A DNA stretch of 64,000 nt from Aurantiacibacter sp. D1-12 (GCF_028858515.1 NZ_JAPJZJ010000004.1:124001-188000); one strand, 5' to 3'. Positions 1-8,085 are shown, counted from the stretch's first letter. Translations and numbers: made by a program. The notes: a model not told the origin generated them from the letters alone.

Positions 1-270
1 CGTTTCGTAGCTAACATCGCCTTCGATCTTCGCGCCTTTCAGCACGACGAGGTTCTTGGCCTCGATCCGGCCTTTGACTTCACCTGATAGGCGCGCGGTT
101 TCGGCTTTGATCTCGCCTTCGACATGGCTGCCTTCGCCCTGCACCAGCGAGGCGCAGGCGATATCGCCGTGAACCTTGCCATCGACATGCAGATCAACGG
201 TTGCTTCGATATTGCCGCGGATCGTTACGTCCGGTCCGATTACGGAAAATGTGCTGCCTGAATTTGCCAT
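1..270 (-). CDS. Bactofilin family cytoskeletal protein (partial, C-terminus beyond window)
   Basis: The first 90 codons of a leftward gene are present. The ATG is at 270-268 and the reading frame runs off position 1. The translation begins MANSGSTFSVIGPDVTIRG and continues as short repeats of the type G-x-(V/I)-x-G-(D/N)-I, for example HVDGKVHGDI, VEGEIKAETA, LSGEVKGRIEAKN. This is the right-handed beta-helix pattern of bactofilins, polymer-forming proteins that scaffold cell-wall enzymes. It starts one base after the stop of a LytM-type peptidase gene, the usual bactofilin-M23 pairing, so the two are probably co-transcribed. The short polar N-terminus without a membrane segment fits a membrane-associated cytoplasmic polymer. 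The identification is firm; the full length cannot be seen. Confidence 0.9.
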   Translation of the reverse strand, partial: MANSGSTFSVIGPDVTIRGNIEATVDLHVDGKVHGDIACASLVQGEGSHVEGEIKAETARLSGEVKGRIEAKNLVVLKGAKIEGDVSYET

Positions 271-271
271 T

Positions 272-1408
272 CTACTGGGCTGCCTCGTGCGCGTGGGGGG
301 CAAATTCTGCTCTTGCTTCTTCGAGAACATGGGGGGCTGTCTCCAGGAATGGGCGCGGGTTTACCGCGCGACCATTGATGCGCACTTCAAAGTGCAGGTG
401 TGGCCCGGTGGAGCGACCCGTACTGCCGATGGCGCCAATTACATCACCGGCAGCAACGTCCGCACCCACTTCGGTGCGGAAGCGCGACATGTGGGCATAG
501 CGTGTGACCATGCCGCCATTGTGGGTGATTTCTACAACCTTGCCGTAGCCCGACTTCCAACCGACGAAGCTGACTTCACCAGCAGCGGCAGCGTGGATGG
601 GTGAACCATGCGCGGCGCGGAAATCGAGGCCGGAATGCATGGTCGCACGACCGTTGAACGGATCGCGGCGATAGCCGTAGCCCGAAGAGATCGAATTGAT
701 GTCTGCGGGCATATACTGCGGGATGGTTTCGAGACCACGTTCGAGAGCACTCATGCGCGCAAGGCTCAGGCCCAGACGCTCGAAGCGCGGGTCAATCGCG
801 CTGTCGCGGCCAGAAAAAAGGCCCTCGAAAGGACCACCAACCGCCACGTTACTGTCGGCAACCGCGCGCGGATCAAGACCGAGCGAGCGAATGGCTGCTT
901 CGGTGCGGGCCGCGCGGCGATCGGCATAGAGCGTCAGCGCTTCGACAACCGCGAGCTGGCGCGCTTCGACTTCGGCGAGGCCGACGGCTTCTGGGAAGAC
1001 TTCGCGCATCATGCTGATGAGTTCTTCCGATTCCTCGGATGAATCGGACACGGTATCTTCCGCTTCAGCGACTAGATCCTCGGGCAGCATTTCGACGATG
1101 TCATCGAGCATGTCCTGACGTGCCTGCAGTTCGGCAACCGTCGCATCGAGATCTTCCGAATAGGCGGCGTAGCGTTCTTCGCTCTGCTCGACATGCGCTT
1201 CACGCTCCAGCAGCGAAGCGCGTTCTGCACTAGCGCGGTACTGGTTGAATGCCATCACGCTCATCGAAATCGCCCAGCCGAGAACGGCCGCTAGCACCAA
1301 GCCGGCAGCGATCATCTGCATCCGCGTTGTGATAGTGATAAAACGGACCTGACCCTGGGAGCGCATGAAAAATTCGCGCTCCGGGAACCAGCTCCGCAGG
1401 CGTTCCAT
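272..1408 (-). CDS. M23 (LytM-type) peptidoglycan endopeptidase, membrane anchored
   Basis: A 378-residue protein with a short cytoplasmic N-terminus, one membrane segment at about residues 31-53, a charged coiled-coil stretch at about 58-105 and a C-terminal LytM domain. Zinc ligands are visible in MHSGLD (about 257-262) and HLHFE (about 337-341), so the catalytic site looks intact. Such enzymes cleave peptidoglycan cross-links in the periplasm and are commonly encoded beside bactofilins, as here (1-bp gap). The ATG at 1408 was chosen, with GGCGGG upstream. An in-frame TTG at 1435 would add nine residues. The promoter lies in the divergent region shared with proA, which is rich in GANTC sites. 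Confidence 0.9.
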   Translation of the reverse strand: MERLRSWFPEREFFMRSQGQVRFITITTRMQMIAAGLVLAAVLGWAISMSVMAFNQYRASAERASLLEREAHVEQSEERYAAYSEDLDATVAELQARQDMLDDIVEMLPEDLVAEAEDTVSDSSEESEELISMMREVFPEAVGLAEVEARQLAVVEALTLYADRRAARTEAAIRSLGLDPRAVADSNVAVGGPFEGLFSGRDSAIDPRFERLGLSLARMSALERGLETIPQYMPADINSISSGYGYRRDPFNGRATMHSGLDFRAAHGSPIHAAAAGEVSFVGWKSGYGKVVEITHNGGMVTRYAHMSRFRTEVGADVAAGDVIGAIGSTGRSTGPHLHFEVRINGRAVNPRPFLETAPHVLEEARAEFAPHAHEAAQ

Positions 1409-1481
1409 TGTCCCGCCTGTGGCTTCTTTCTGCAAAACGACCCCGTAATCCCGAGTTAATTTGTTGCTGGGCGGTGTAAAC

Positions 1482-1609
1482 GATTCGAGTGAGAGGTCGA
1501 GTCACGGCGCTCTGACTCCGGGGCGAATCGAAGAAGTGGTGCGATGAATCGTTTCGTCGTGTAAAATTTTCGTGCTTTTTGCGGGAACCAAATGATCTCG
1601 GAACGATTC
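1482..1609. promoter_or_regulatory. GANTC-rich divergent promoter region (M23/bactofilin and proA)
   Basis: Six GANTC sites lie within 128 bases, at 1482, 1499, 1514, 1525, 1546 and 1605. Chance expectation is about 0.5. GANTC is the target of the cell-cycle methylase CcrM in alphaproteobacteria. The region sits between the leftward wall-enzyme/bactofilin unit and rightward proA, so it probably holds both promoters. No convincing -35/-10 pair could be assigned by eye. Confidence 0.5.
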
Positions 1610-1666
1610 GCGCCTGCCTGTACTTCCTCAAATATGCCCACGGAAAAGGACCTTCGAGAATTCTCG

Positions 1667-2953
1667 ATGAATGACATGTCGAACGCTGCCGAACTGACCG
1701 ATCTTGCCCCTGATGAAATGGTTGCCAAATTGGCGAAGAATGGCCGGGCAGCGCAGCGTAAACTGGCGCGAATGGGCGATAGCCAGAAGGCCGAAGCCTT
1801 GCGCGCCGCCGCTGCAGCTATCCGACAGGCGGAAGCGACCATCCTGGAGGCCAATGCAAAGGACATTGCCGCAGGCGAGGCGCGCGGCCTTTCCAGCGCG
1901 ATGCTCGATCGCTTGAAGCTTGATTCAGAGCGGCTTGAAGGCATTGCCGGCGCCATCGAAAATGTTGCCGCCCTGCCCGATCCGGTGGGTGAGGAGATCA
2001 GCCGGTCACAAGCGCCGGCTGGCATGACTCTGGTGCGCCGCCGAATTCCCATCGGCTTGATTGGCATCATCTATGAAAGTCGCCCCAATGTAACCGCCGA
2101 TGCCGCCTCGCTGTGCCTGCGGTCGGGCAATGCGGCCTTACTGCGCGGGGGAAGCGAAGCGGTGCATTCGAACCGCGCACTGCATGCCGCTTTTGTCGAG
2201 GGCGCTTCGCAGGAAGGCGTACCCGCAGGGGCGATCCAGCTTATGCCCACGCAGGACCGTGAAGCTGTTGGCGCGATGCTCAAGGCCGCAGGTCTGATCG
2301 ACATGATTGTTCCTCGGGGCGGCAAGGGGCTGGTGGCGCGCGTGCAGGAAGATGCGCGCGTTCCCGTGCTCGCGCACCTTGATGGCATTTGCCACACCTA
2401 TATCGACGAAGAGGCCGATCCGGGCATGGCGAAAGACATCGCGCTCAACGCGAAGATGCGGCGCACGGGCATTTGCGGTGCGATGGAAACGCTGCTGATC
2501 GATCAGGGCTTCAAGAGCGCGCCCGACGTTCTGGCTGCATTGCTCGATGCCGGATGCGAATTGCGCGGTGACGCGCGCGCGCAGGAAATCGATGACCGGA
2601 TCAAGCCTGCCGAAGGCGATGATTGGGATACCGAGTATCTTGATGCCATTCTCTCTGTCGCCATTGTTGCCGGTATCGGCGAGGCGATGGAACATATCTC
2701 GCAGCACTCCTCCGGCCACACCGATGCCATCGTGACGTCAGATGACGCCGCCGCAGAGCGGTTTCTGGCCGAAGTCGACAGCGCCATCGTGATGCACAAT
2801 GCCTCCAGCCAGTTCGCCGATGGCGGCGAATTCGGGCTCGGGGCAGAGATCGGCATTGCCACCGGAAGGCTGCATGCGCGCGGACCGGTGGCGCTTGAAG
2901 GCCTCACGACCTATAAGTGGCAAGTGCTTGGACAAGGCCAGGCGCGCAGCTGA
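1667..2953 (+). CDS. proA: Gamma-glutamyl phosphate reductase
   Basis: A 428-residue NADPH-dependent enzyme of proline biosynthesis that reduces glutamyl-5-phosphate to the semialdehyde. Family hallmarks include RRIPIGLIGIIYESRPNVT in the N-terminal half, LMPTQDREAVG, IVPRGGKGL, the LDGICHTY segment and the catalytic-Cys region TGICGAMETLL. The C-terminus has SSGHTDAIVT and GEFGLGAEIGIATGRLHARGP. The reading frame extends upstream to 1592; the ATG at 1667 (MNDMSNAAEL) gives the usual family length, and an ATG at 1634 is an alternative without a visible ribosome site. It leads the rightward cluster proA-nadD-rsfS-rlmH. proB is not adjacent in this window. Confidence 0.95.
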   Translation: MNDMSNAAELTDLAPDEMVAKLAKNGRAAQRKLARMGDSQKAEALRAAAAAIRQAEATILEANAKDIAAGEARGLSSAMLDRLKLDSERLEGIAGAIENVAALPDPVGEEISRSQAPAGMTLVRRRIPIGLIGIIYESRPNVTADAASLCLRSGNAALLRGGSEAVHSNRALHAAFVEGASQEGVPAGAIQLMPTQDREAVGAMLKAAGLIDMIVPRGGKGLVARVQEDARVPVLAHLDGICHTYIDEEADPGMAKDIALNAKMRRTGICGAMETLLIDQGFKSAPDVLAALLDAGCELRGDARAQEIDDRIKPAEGDDWDTEYLDAILSVAIVAGIGEAMEHISQHSSGHTDAIVTSDDAAAERFLAEVDSAIVMHNASSQFADGGEFGLGAEIGIATGRLHARGPVALEGLTTYKWQVLGQGQARS

Positions 2954-2962
2954 GGTCTTTTC

Positions 2963-3628
2963 TTGCGCCATTCTGGCCCCATCACCGGATTGCTTGGCGG
3001 GAGCTTCAACCCCGCGCACGGCGGCCATCGCCGCATTTCACTCTTCGCGCGCGATGCGCTGGGGCTCGACGAGCTATGGTGGATGGTATCCCCCGGCAAT
3101 CCGCTGAAGCCCAAAAAGGGCATGGCGCCGCTCCCCGCCCGCGTGAAAGCTGCCAAAAAGGTCAGTCGTAATGCCCCAATCCGCGTCACCGCGATTGAAC
3201 AGGCGCTCGGCACGCGGTACACCATCGACACGCTCCGTGCGCTAAAAAGGCGTTACCCCAAGCGGCGTTTCGTGTGGCTGATGGGGGCTGACAATCTGGC
3301 GCAATTCCATCGCTGGAAGGATTGGCGCGACATAGCGCGGGAAATGCCCATTGCCGTAATCGCCCGCCCGGGTTATGACGATGATGCTATTGCGAGCCCC
3401 GCAATGGCCTGGCTGCGGAATTTCCGGTTATCTGCAGCTGGTTTGAAGAACCGGGGCGAATGGAGCGCACCAGCGCTGATAGAACTGCGTTTCGATCCCG
3501 ATCCGCGTTCGGCCACTGCGATACGCCGGGCGGATCCCAATTGGGCAGACGGATTTTCCGGACCTGCTCCACGGGATGAAGTGACGCATTCCCTCATCCA
3601 TGAAAGTCCTTCAGGAGGTGGCGCTTAA
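2963..3628 (+). CDS. nadD: Nicotinate-nucleotide adenylyltransferase
   Basis: A 221-residue NAD-biosynthesis enzyme that adenylylates nicotinate mononucleotide. The nucleotidyltransferase motif GGSFNPAHGGH is at about residues 11-21. Further family segments are WWMVSPGNPLKP and RFVWLMGADNLAQFHRWKDW. The start is a TTG at 2963, preceded by GAGG about eight bases upstream; there is no in-frame ATG before the essential motif, so TTG initiation is probable. It lies nine bases after proA, indicating one operon. The C-terminal ISxTxIR-type segment of the family is degenerate here (the equivalent stretch reads RSATAIRRADP). Confidence 0.93.
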   Translation: MRHSGPITGLLGGSFNPAHGGHRRISLFARDALGLDELWWMVSPGNPLKPKKGMAPLPARVKAAKKVSRNAPIRVTAIEQALGTRYTIDTLRALKRRYPKRRFVWLMGADNLAQFHRWKDWRDIAREMPIAVIARPGYDDDAIASPAMAWLRNFRLSAAGLKNRGEWSAPALIELRFDPDPRSATAIRRADPNWADGFSGPAPRDEVTHSLIHESPSGGGA

Positions 3629-3688
3629 TGCGGTCAGCTCTTGGAAAGACTTTTGTCCATTCCCAATTCAGGAGCATGACCCTACGCG

Positions 3689-4150
3689 ATGACCCAGCCC
3701 GGCAATGCAGCGCAAACGCGCTCCACCGCAGATGGCAGTCCCGCCGCAACAGCAACACTTATCTCCATGACTGAACAAGCCACCCCACAAGATGCAGAGC
3801 CCGGCTCTCTCCACGAATTGATCCTGACCCAGCTTGATGATGATCAGGCGCAGGAAATGGTCTCGATTCCTCTGGCGGGCAAAAGCTCGATCGCCGATCA
3901 CATGATCATCGCTTCGGGCCGCTCTACGCGGCAAGTCGCGGCGATGGCGAACAAGCTCGCTGAAAAGATCAAGCAGAGCGGCAAGGCCATGCCGCGCGTT
4001 GAAGGCCTGCCAGCCGCCGACTGGGTGCTGATCGACGCGGGTGACGTTGTCGTCCACCTGTTCCGCCCCGAAGTGCGCAGTTTCTACAATCTGGAACGCA
4101 TGTGGGGCTTTGGCGAAGACGGCAAGACGCGCCAGATGGGAAGCGCGTAA
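3689..4150 (+). CDS. rsfS: Ribosomal silencing factor RsfS
   Basis: A 153-residue protein of the RsfS/Iojap family, which binds ribosomal protein uL14 and blocks joining of the ribosomal subunits under starvation. The core is clear: DHMIIASGRSTRQVAAMA, then EGLPAADWVLIDAGDVVVHLF and RSFYNLERMWG. The N-terminal 40 residues are low in conservation, so the start is uncertain. ATG 3689 has GGAG upstream, while an ATG at 3767 (MTEQATPQ) would also retain the whole domain. It follows nadD by 60 bases, the standard alphaproteobacterial order. Confidence 0.93.
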   Translation: MTQPGNAAQTRSTADGSPAATATLISMTEQATPQDAEPGSLHELILTQLDDDQAQEMVSIPLAGKSSIADHMIIASGRSTRQVAAMANKLAEKIKQSGKAMPRVEGLPAADWVLIDAGDVVVHLFRPEVRSFYNLERMWGFGEDGKTRQMGSA

Positions 4151-4154
4151 CCTT

Positions 4155-4262
4155 CTTTGCGAAGCGGCCTCCGCCGCTTCGTCCTCGCTAGGCGCGCAGC
4201 AAGCTGCGCCCGCTGCGGGCGGCCGGTCGGCCTAGGTCGGCCGCTTTCCGCGACCGATATGG
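4155..4262. repeat. Intergenic palindromic repeat, copy 1
   Basis: A GC-rich, hairpin-prone stretch after rsfS. It contains GAAGCGGC/GCCGCTTC arms near its start, then TTCGTCCTCGCTAG, GCCCGCTGCGGGC and a GGTCGGCCTAGGTCGGCC stretch. The TTCGTCCTCGCTAG and GCCCGCTGCGGGC segments recur in the same order near 6275-6325 downstream of the EnvC-like gene. No coding potential was seen. It could also terminate rsfS transcripts. Confidence 0.6.
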
Positions 4263-4271
4263 AGCTTAACC

Positions 4272-4595
4272 GTGAGCGCAGTTGGGCGATATAAAGCGGC
4301 CAATCGGGCAATGTGGCTCTCTTGGGGGCTGTTCTTTGCATTGATTGCCTACAGCGTCGCCTTCGGCCCATTCCGGCTGCATCGTGAACCGCTTTTCAGC
4401 TACGGATTTGTCGTCATGCTGGCGGCCATCGTGCTGCAGTTCTGGCTCGCGCGGCGGGCCTACAAGAGCGTACATTGCGGCAAGTGCAAGCATCGCTTCT
4501 TTGATCGCATGTTCGTGATTTTCCCGACCAAGCACGGCTGTTCCAAGTGCGATGCTTCGCTCGACCATGCCTTCCTGTACCAAGAGGAGGGCTAG
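4272..4595 (+). CDS. Small membrane protein with zinc-ribbon motif (unknown function)
   Basis: A 107-residue protein with a GTG start at 4272. Two hydrophobic segments lie at about residues 14-31 and 43-60. They are followed by two CxxC pairs (CGKC and CSKC, about residues 69-72 and 90-93) typical of a zinc ribbon or rubredoxin-like knuckle, and an acidic tail. I do not recognise a named family. It is wedged between rsfS and rlmH. Its TAG stop is in the same frame as rlmH and is immediately followed by the first rlmH codon, and the AGGAGG that serves rlmH lies inside its last codons. This suggests translational coupling. Confidence 0.75.
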   Translation: MSAVGRYKAANRAMWLSWGLFFALIAYSVAFGPFRLHREPLFSYGFVVMLAAIVLQFWLARRAYKSVHCGKCKHRFFDRMFVIFPTKHGCSKCDASLDHAFLYQEEG

Positions 4596-5018
4596 ATTCT
4601 CCTCCACGTTATCGCTCGCGGCAAGATTGCCCGTTCGCCTGAAGGTGAGCTGGTGGATCGCTATGCCAAGCGTATCCAGTGGCCGCTCAAGCTGACCGAA
4701 CTGCCTGAATCCGGTGGACGGATCCCCGAACCTCAAGCGCCCTTGAAGACTGTTCTGCTCGACGAGAAAGGCAAGAATCTCGGTTCCGAGGAATTTGCTG
4801 CCATTCTCGAGCGGTGGCGCGATGATGGCATGCGCGAATGCCGCTTTGTCATCGGTGCGGCGGACGGGCACTCGGCGGAGGAGCGCGCGGAAGCCGATCT
4901 GCTCCTTTCCTATGGCAAGGCGACCTGGCCGCACCTACTCGCCCGTGCCATGCTGATGGAACAGCTCTTCCGCGCGACGTCTATTCTTGCGGGCCACCCC
5001 TATCATCGGGCAGGATAG
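4596..5018 (+). CDS. rlmH: 23S rRNA pseudouridine-1915 N3-methyltransferase, apparently starting at ATT
   Basis: A 140-residue SPOUT methyltransferase that modifies helix 69 of 23S rRNA. Family features are LLHVIARGKI at the N-terminus, RFVIGAADGH in the knot and the C-terminal TSILAGHPYHR. No ATG, GTG or TTG exists in frame between the preceding TAG (4593-4595) and a GTG at 4653. Starting at 4653 would delete the first beta-strand. The codon after the TAG is ATT, exactly where homologs have the initiator Met, and a perfect AGGAGG lies at 4585-4590 with five-base spacing. I therefore place the start at ATT 4596. A sequencing error (ATG to ATT) is the main alternative. The product identification is firm; the start is inferred. 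Confidence 0.88.
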   Translation: MLLHVIARGKIARSPEGELVDRYAKRIQWPLKLTELPESGGRIPEPQAPLKTVLLDEKGKNLGSEEFAAILERWRDDGMRECRFVIGAADGHSAEERAEADLLLSYGKATWPHLLARAMLMEQLFRATSILAGHPYHRAG

Positions 5019-5023
5019 CAGGC

Positions 5024-6244
5024 ATGGCGTGGCTCAATCATCGCACAGTGCTTCTAGGCGCATCGGCGCTACTCTGCGCAGTCGCAGCCAGCGGCCAGCG
5101 CGCCACTACTTTTGACAGTGCCGATGATACCCGCACCGCACTGGCCGAGGCGCTCGAAGAACGCCGTGCCGCGGAAGCGCGGAGCGAGCGCCTGGAGGCT
5201 GAGGCTGCAGCTGCCGAAGACGCCGCAGATCGTGCATCGCGCGAAGCCGCCGCGCTTGCGGCACGCATCCAGCAAGCCGAGGCCGGGATCGCCGCGGCAC
5301 GTGCGCGCATGCAGATGGTCGATGGCGAGCGCGCCGAACTGCGCGAAGAGCTTGGTCGCGAGCAGCGCCCGCTGGTCCGCCTGACCGCTGCGCTCCAGCA
5401 ATTCTCCCGCCGCCCGGTGGCTTTTTCGGTTTTGCGACCGGGAGAGGTGCAGGACGTCGTCTACTTGCGCGCCATGCTACACAACGCTGTGCCGCAAGTG
5501 CAAGAAAGCACGGCTGGCCTGCGCATGCAGATCGCCCGCGCAGCCGAATTGCGCCGCGAGGCAGAGGCTGCGACCGAAGCGCTATCAGCAGAAGAAGTCG
5601 CCCTGGAAGAACGGCGTGCGCAGCTGGCTGAAGTGGAAAGCGAAAGTCGCCTCGCCGCGCGCGCCGCAGGGGTTGATGCCAATCGTGAGGCAGAGCGTGC
5701 GCTGGCGCTGTCCGAACAGGTGCGCGATTTGGATGGCCTTGTCGAAGAGCTCGACCGTGCGGGCGCGCTTCGCCAGCGTCTCGCAGCCTTGCCCGGCCCG
5801 CAACTGCGCCCCGCCGCGCCCGAGGCTGCGCAGGTAGCAGACGGATCAGGCGCTGCGCCGTCGCTTTCGGTCAGCGATGCCGGATTGTCGTCTTACATAC
5901 TCCCCGTCTCGGGCCGCACAGTCACCGGGTTCGGTGCGCCCAGTGGTTCGGGCCTAAGCCAGGGCCTGACACTGGCTCCGCTGGACGGCGCGCAGGTGGT
6001 TGCTCCTGCCGATGGACGCGTGGCTTTCGCGGGCCCCTATCGCGGATATGGCCAGATCGTGATTATCGAGCATGCCGGCGGCTTCACCAGCCTGATCACC
6101 GGCCTCGCGCGCAGCGACGTTCGCGTTGGCGTCGAAGTGGTGGGCGGCGCGCCGCTCGGTGTCGCAGGGCCGGACCGGCCCACGGTAACGCTCGAGCTGC
6201 GCAAGGACGGTGAACCGGTAAATCCGGTGCTCTTTGTTGGTTAG
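5024..6244 (+). CDS. EnvC-like murein hydrolase activator / degenerate M23 protein
   Basis: A 406-residue exported protein. Residues 1-24 are a signal peptide. A long Ala/Glu/Arg-rich coiled coil spans about 30-270, and a C-terminal LytM-like domain about 285-400. The LytM domain lacks the catalytic ligands: the HxxxD position reads LTLAPLDGA and the HxH position reads TVTLELRKD. This is as in EnvC, which activates amidases instead of cutting peptidoglycan. A conserved GYGQIVIIEH segment remains. The ATG at 5024 is five bases after the rlmH stop; the frame is open further upstream but overlaps rlmH. Position between rlmH and a CtpA-type protease is the standard arrangement in this group. Confidence 0.85.
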   Translation: MAWLNHRTVLLGASALLCAVAASGQRATTFDSADDTRTALAEALEERRAAEARSERLEAEAAAAEDAADRASREAAALAARIQQAEAGIAAARARMQMVDGERAELREELGREQRPLVRLTAALQQFSRRPVAFSVLRPGEVQDVVYLRAMLHNAVPQVQESTAGLRMQIARAAELRREAEAATEALSAEEVALEERRAQLAEVESESRLAARAAGVDANREAERALALSEQVRDLDGLVEELDRAGALRQRLAALPGPQLRPAAPEAAQVADGSGAAPSLSVSDAGLSSYILPVSGRTVTGFGAPSGSGLSQGLTLAPLDGAQVVAPADGRVAFAGPYRGYGQIVIIEHAGGFTSLITGLARSDVRVGVEVVGGAPLGVAGPDRPTVTLELRKDGEPVNPVLFVG

Positions 6245-6633
6245 TTAATCTCATGAACCCGCCTCCGCGGGTTCGTCCTCGCTAGACGCACTTCGCTTCG
6301 CTGCGTGCCCGCTGCGGGCGGGCAGTCGCCCTTGCGGCCCGACGCGCCGTGCTCCGCGACACGGTAGCGAACTGGCGCTGCTCTCGGGCGCGACTAGCGC
6401 ACGACAGCCCGCGACTGCGGGCCGCCCGGTAGGGCGAAGCCAAGGAGGCCGGACGGCCCCCGCCCGGCGCTTGAGGGGCCCAAACAAAGATGCGAATAGC
6501 ACCGAGGACGCTCACGCGGAGGCGTGAGCGAAAAACAAACCAGCGATCACGCCTGTAATCCTCATCTGGCGTTAAGCCGTTTCCTGCGATACACCCTACG
6601 CAGGGACCAAAATCCGCTTAGGAATCACTCGTT
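6245..6633. repeat. 389-bp gap: intergenic repeat, copy 2, and a hairpin
   Basis: No gene was found. From about 6262 the gap carries CCGCCTCCGCGGG, TTCGTCCTCGCTAG and GCCCGCTGCGGGC, matching the repeat after rsfS. From 6465 there is CCGGCGCTTGAGG followed shortly by CAAACAAA, a combination repeated near 8062-8082. A strong hairpin with nine-bp arms CGCTCACGC/GCGTGAGCG and a GGAG loop is at 6509-6530, followed by GAAAAAC. About 100 bases then precede the ctpA start and presumably hold its promoter. Confidence 0.6.
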
Positions 6634-7968
6634 ATGAAAATCGCTCCCGCCATACGCGCTGCTGCTCTTTGCACTGCCGTTGCCCTGATGCCCGTTACCA
6701 CGGCGGCCATCGCGCAGGTTGATGGCCGTGCCTCACCCGAGTTTGCACGCCTTTTCGCTACCTATCAGCGGATTAAGGCGAGCTATGTCGAGCCAGTGGA
6801 GGACGAGGTTCTGATCCGCGGGGCGATTGACGGGATGCTGGGCGCGCTCGATCCGCATTCCGCCTATATCGATGGTGCCGCGATGGAGCGGCTGACGACG
6901 ATGATTGACGGCAATTACCAAGGGCTTGGTATCTCCATCCAGATGGAAGACGGCGCGGTAAAGGTGATTTCGCCGTTCCGCGGGAGTCCTGCCGAGGAGG
7001 CAGGCATCGCGGCAGGCGATTACATTACCCACGTCAACGGTCAACTGATCTTCGGGCTCGACGTGGATTCTGCCGTTGCCCAGATGCGTGGTCCTGCCGG
7101 AACCGATGTGGAAGTGACCATCTTCCGACCGGGCCGCGAAGACAGCTTTGAAGTAACGGTGACGCGCGGCGTTATCGAGCTGGAGCCGGTGACATGGGAG
7201 ATGATTGGCGATGATATCGGCCATATCTCGGTCAACGAATTCTCCGCCGATGTGGGTGCGGATGTGCGTCAGGGTTTTGAAGAATTGACCCGCGATGCGG
7301 GCGGACAATTGGCAGGACTGGTGCTTGACTTGCGGCGCAATCCGGGCGGTTCTCTCGATGAAGCCGTGGCGCTTTCGGACCTGTTCCTGACCGAAGGGCA
7401 AATCGTGTCGCAGCGCGGCCGCACCCGGCGGGACAGCGTGTTCTACGAGGCCGAGAGCGTCTATCGCGGCGATGTGGCCGATGGCGTGCCGATCATCGTG
7501 CTGATCGATGAAGGCTCTGCCTCCGCATCGGAAATCGTGGCCGGTGCCCTGCAAGATCACCGCCGTGCGCTGGTCATGGGTGAGCGCAGCTTCGGCAAGG
7601 GCAGCGTGCAGACGCTGCTTCCGCTCACGCGCGATTCGGCTTTGAAGCTAACGACCGCGCGCTATTTCACGCCTTCGGGCCGCAGTGTGCAGGAAGGCGG
7701 GATCGAGCCCGATATCCGCGTGCCGCAGCTATCCGATCCCGATGCCGAGCGTCGCCAGCGCCTCGCGCTGCGCGAAAGCGACCTGCGCGGCCACCTGATC
7801 AACGAAGTGGGTGTCGAGGATACCGCGCTGGAGCGTGACCGCATCGATGATCCGCGTTTCCAGCTGACTGCTGCCGAACTGGCTGACATGGGCGTCGACG
7901 ACTTCCAGCTCGATTATGCCGTGCGGACTTTGCGTCGCACCACCGGTGTGAGTGTCGCGCGTAGGTAG
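6634..7968 (+). CDS. S41 family C-terminal processing protease (CtpA-like)
   Basis: A 444-residue periplasmic serine protease. A signal peptide covers residues 1-28 (cleavage near AIA/QVDG). An N-terminal helical part has LDPHSAYID, a PDZ domain runs at about 85-175 (GLGISIQMEDG, SPAEEAGIAAGD), and the S41 catalytic core is at about 190-370. The catalytic Ser is in GSASASEI and the Lys in SFGKGSVQT. LDLRRNPGGSLDEAV is also typical. Tail-specific proteases trim envelope proteins and peptidoglycan enzymes and are often encoded next to EnvC-like activators, as here, although a 389-bp gap gives it its own promoter. Confidence 0.93.
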   Translation: MKIAPAIRAAALCTAVALMPVTTAAIAQVDGRASPEFARLFATYQRIKASYVEPVEDEVLIRGAIDGMLGALDPHSAYIDGAAMERLTTMIDGNYQGLGISIQMEDGAVKVISPFRGSPAEEAGIAAGDYITHVNGQLIFGLDVDSAVAQMRGPAGTDVEVTIFRPGREDSFEVTVTRGVIELEPVTWEMIGDDIGHISVNEFSADVGADVRQGFEELTRDAGGQLAGLVLDLRRNPGGSLDEAVALSDLFLTEGQIVSQRGRTRRDSVFYEAESVYRGDVADGVPIIVLIDEGSASASEIVAGALQDHRRALVMGERSFGKGSVQTLLPLTRDSALKLTTARYFTPSGRSVQEGGIEPDIRVPQLSDPDAERRQRLALRESDLRGHLINEVGVEDTALERDRIDDPRFQLTAAELADMGVDDFQLDYAVRTLRRTTGVSVARR

Positions 7969-7974
7969 GTCTTC

Positions 7975-8085
7975 TTGTTTTTCGAAGCTGCCTCCGCAGC
8001 CGTCCCGGAGCGAAGCGGAGGGATTCAGGCGAGGATAGCCAAGCGAACGGACGTGAGCGCCGGCGCTTGAGGTCAAACAAACAAT
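7975..8085. repeat. Intergenic repeat, copy 3
   Basis: Downstream of ctpA lie GCTGCCTCCGCAGC, GGAGCGAAGCGGAGGG and a perfect 12-bp palindrome AGCGCCGGCGCT at 8056-8067, followed by TGAGGTCAAACAAAC. The CCGGCGCTTGAGG...CAAACAAA combination matches 6465-6488. It may act as a terminator or be a mobile palindromic element. It is not coding. Confidence 0.5.

Noticed and set aside
6733-7560. 275-codon open frame antisense to ctpA
   Set aside because: Shadow of the protease gene; no signal or domain.
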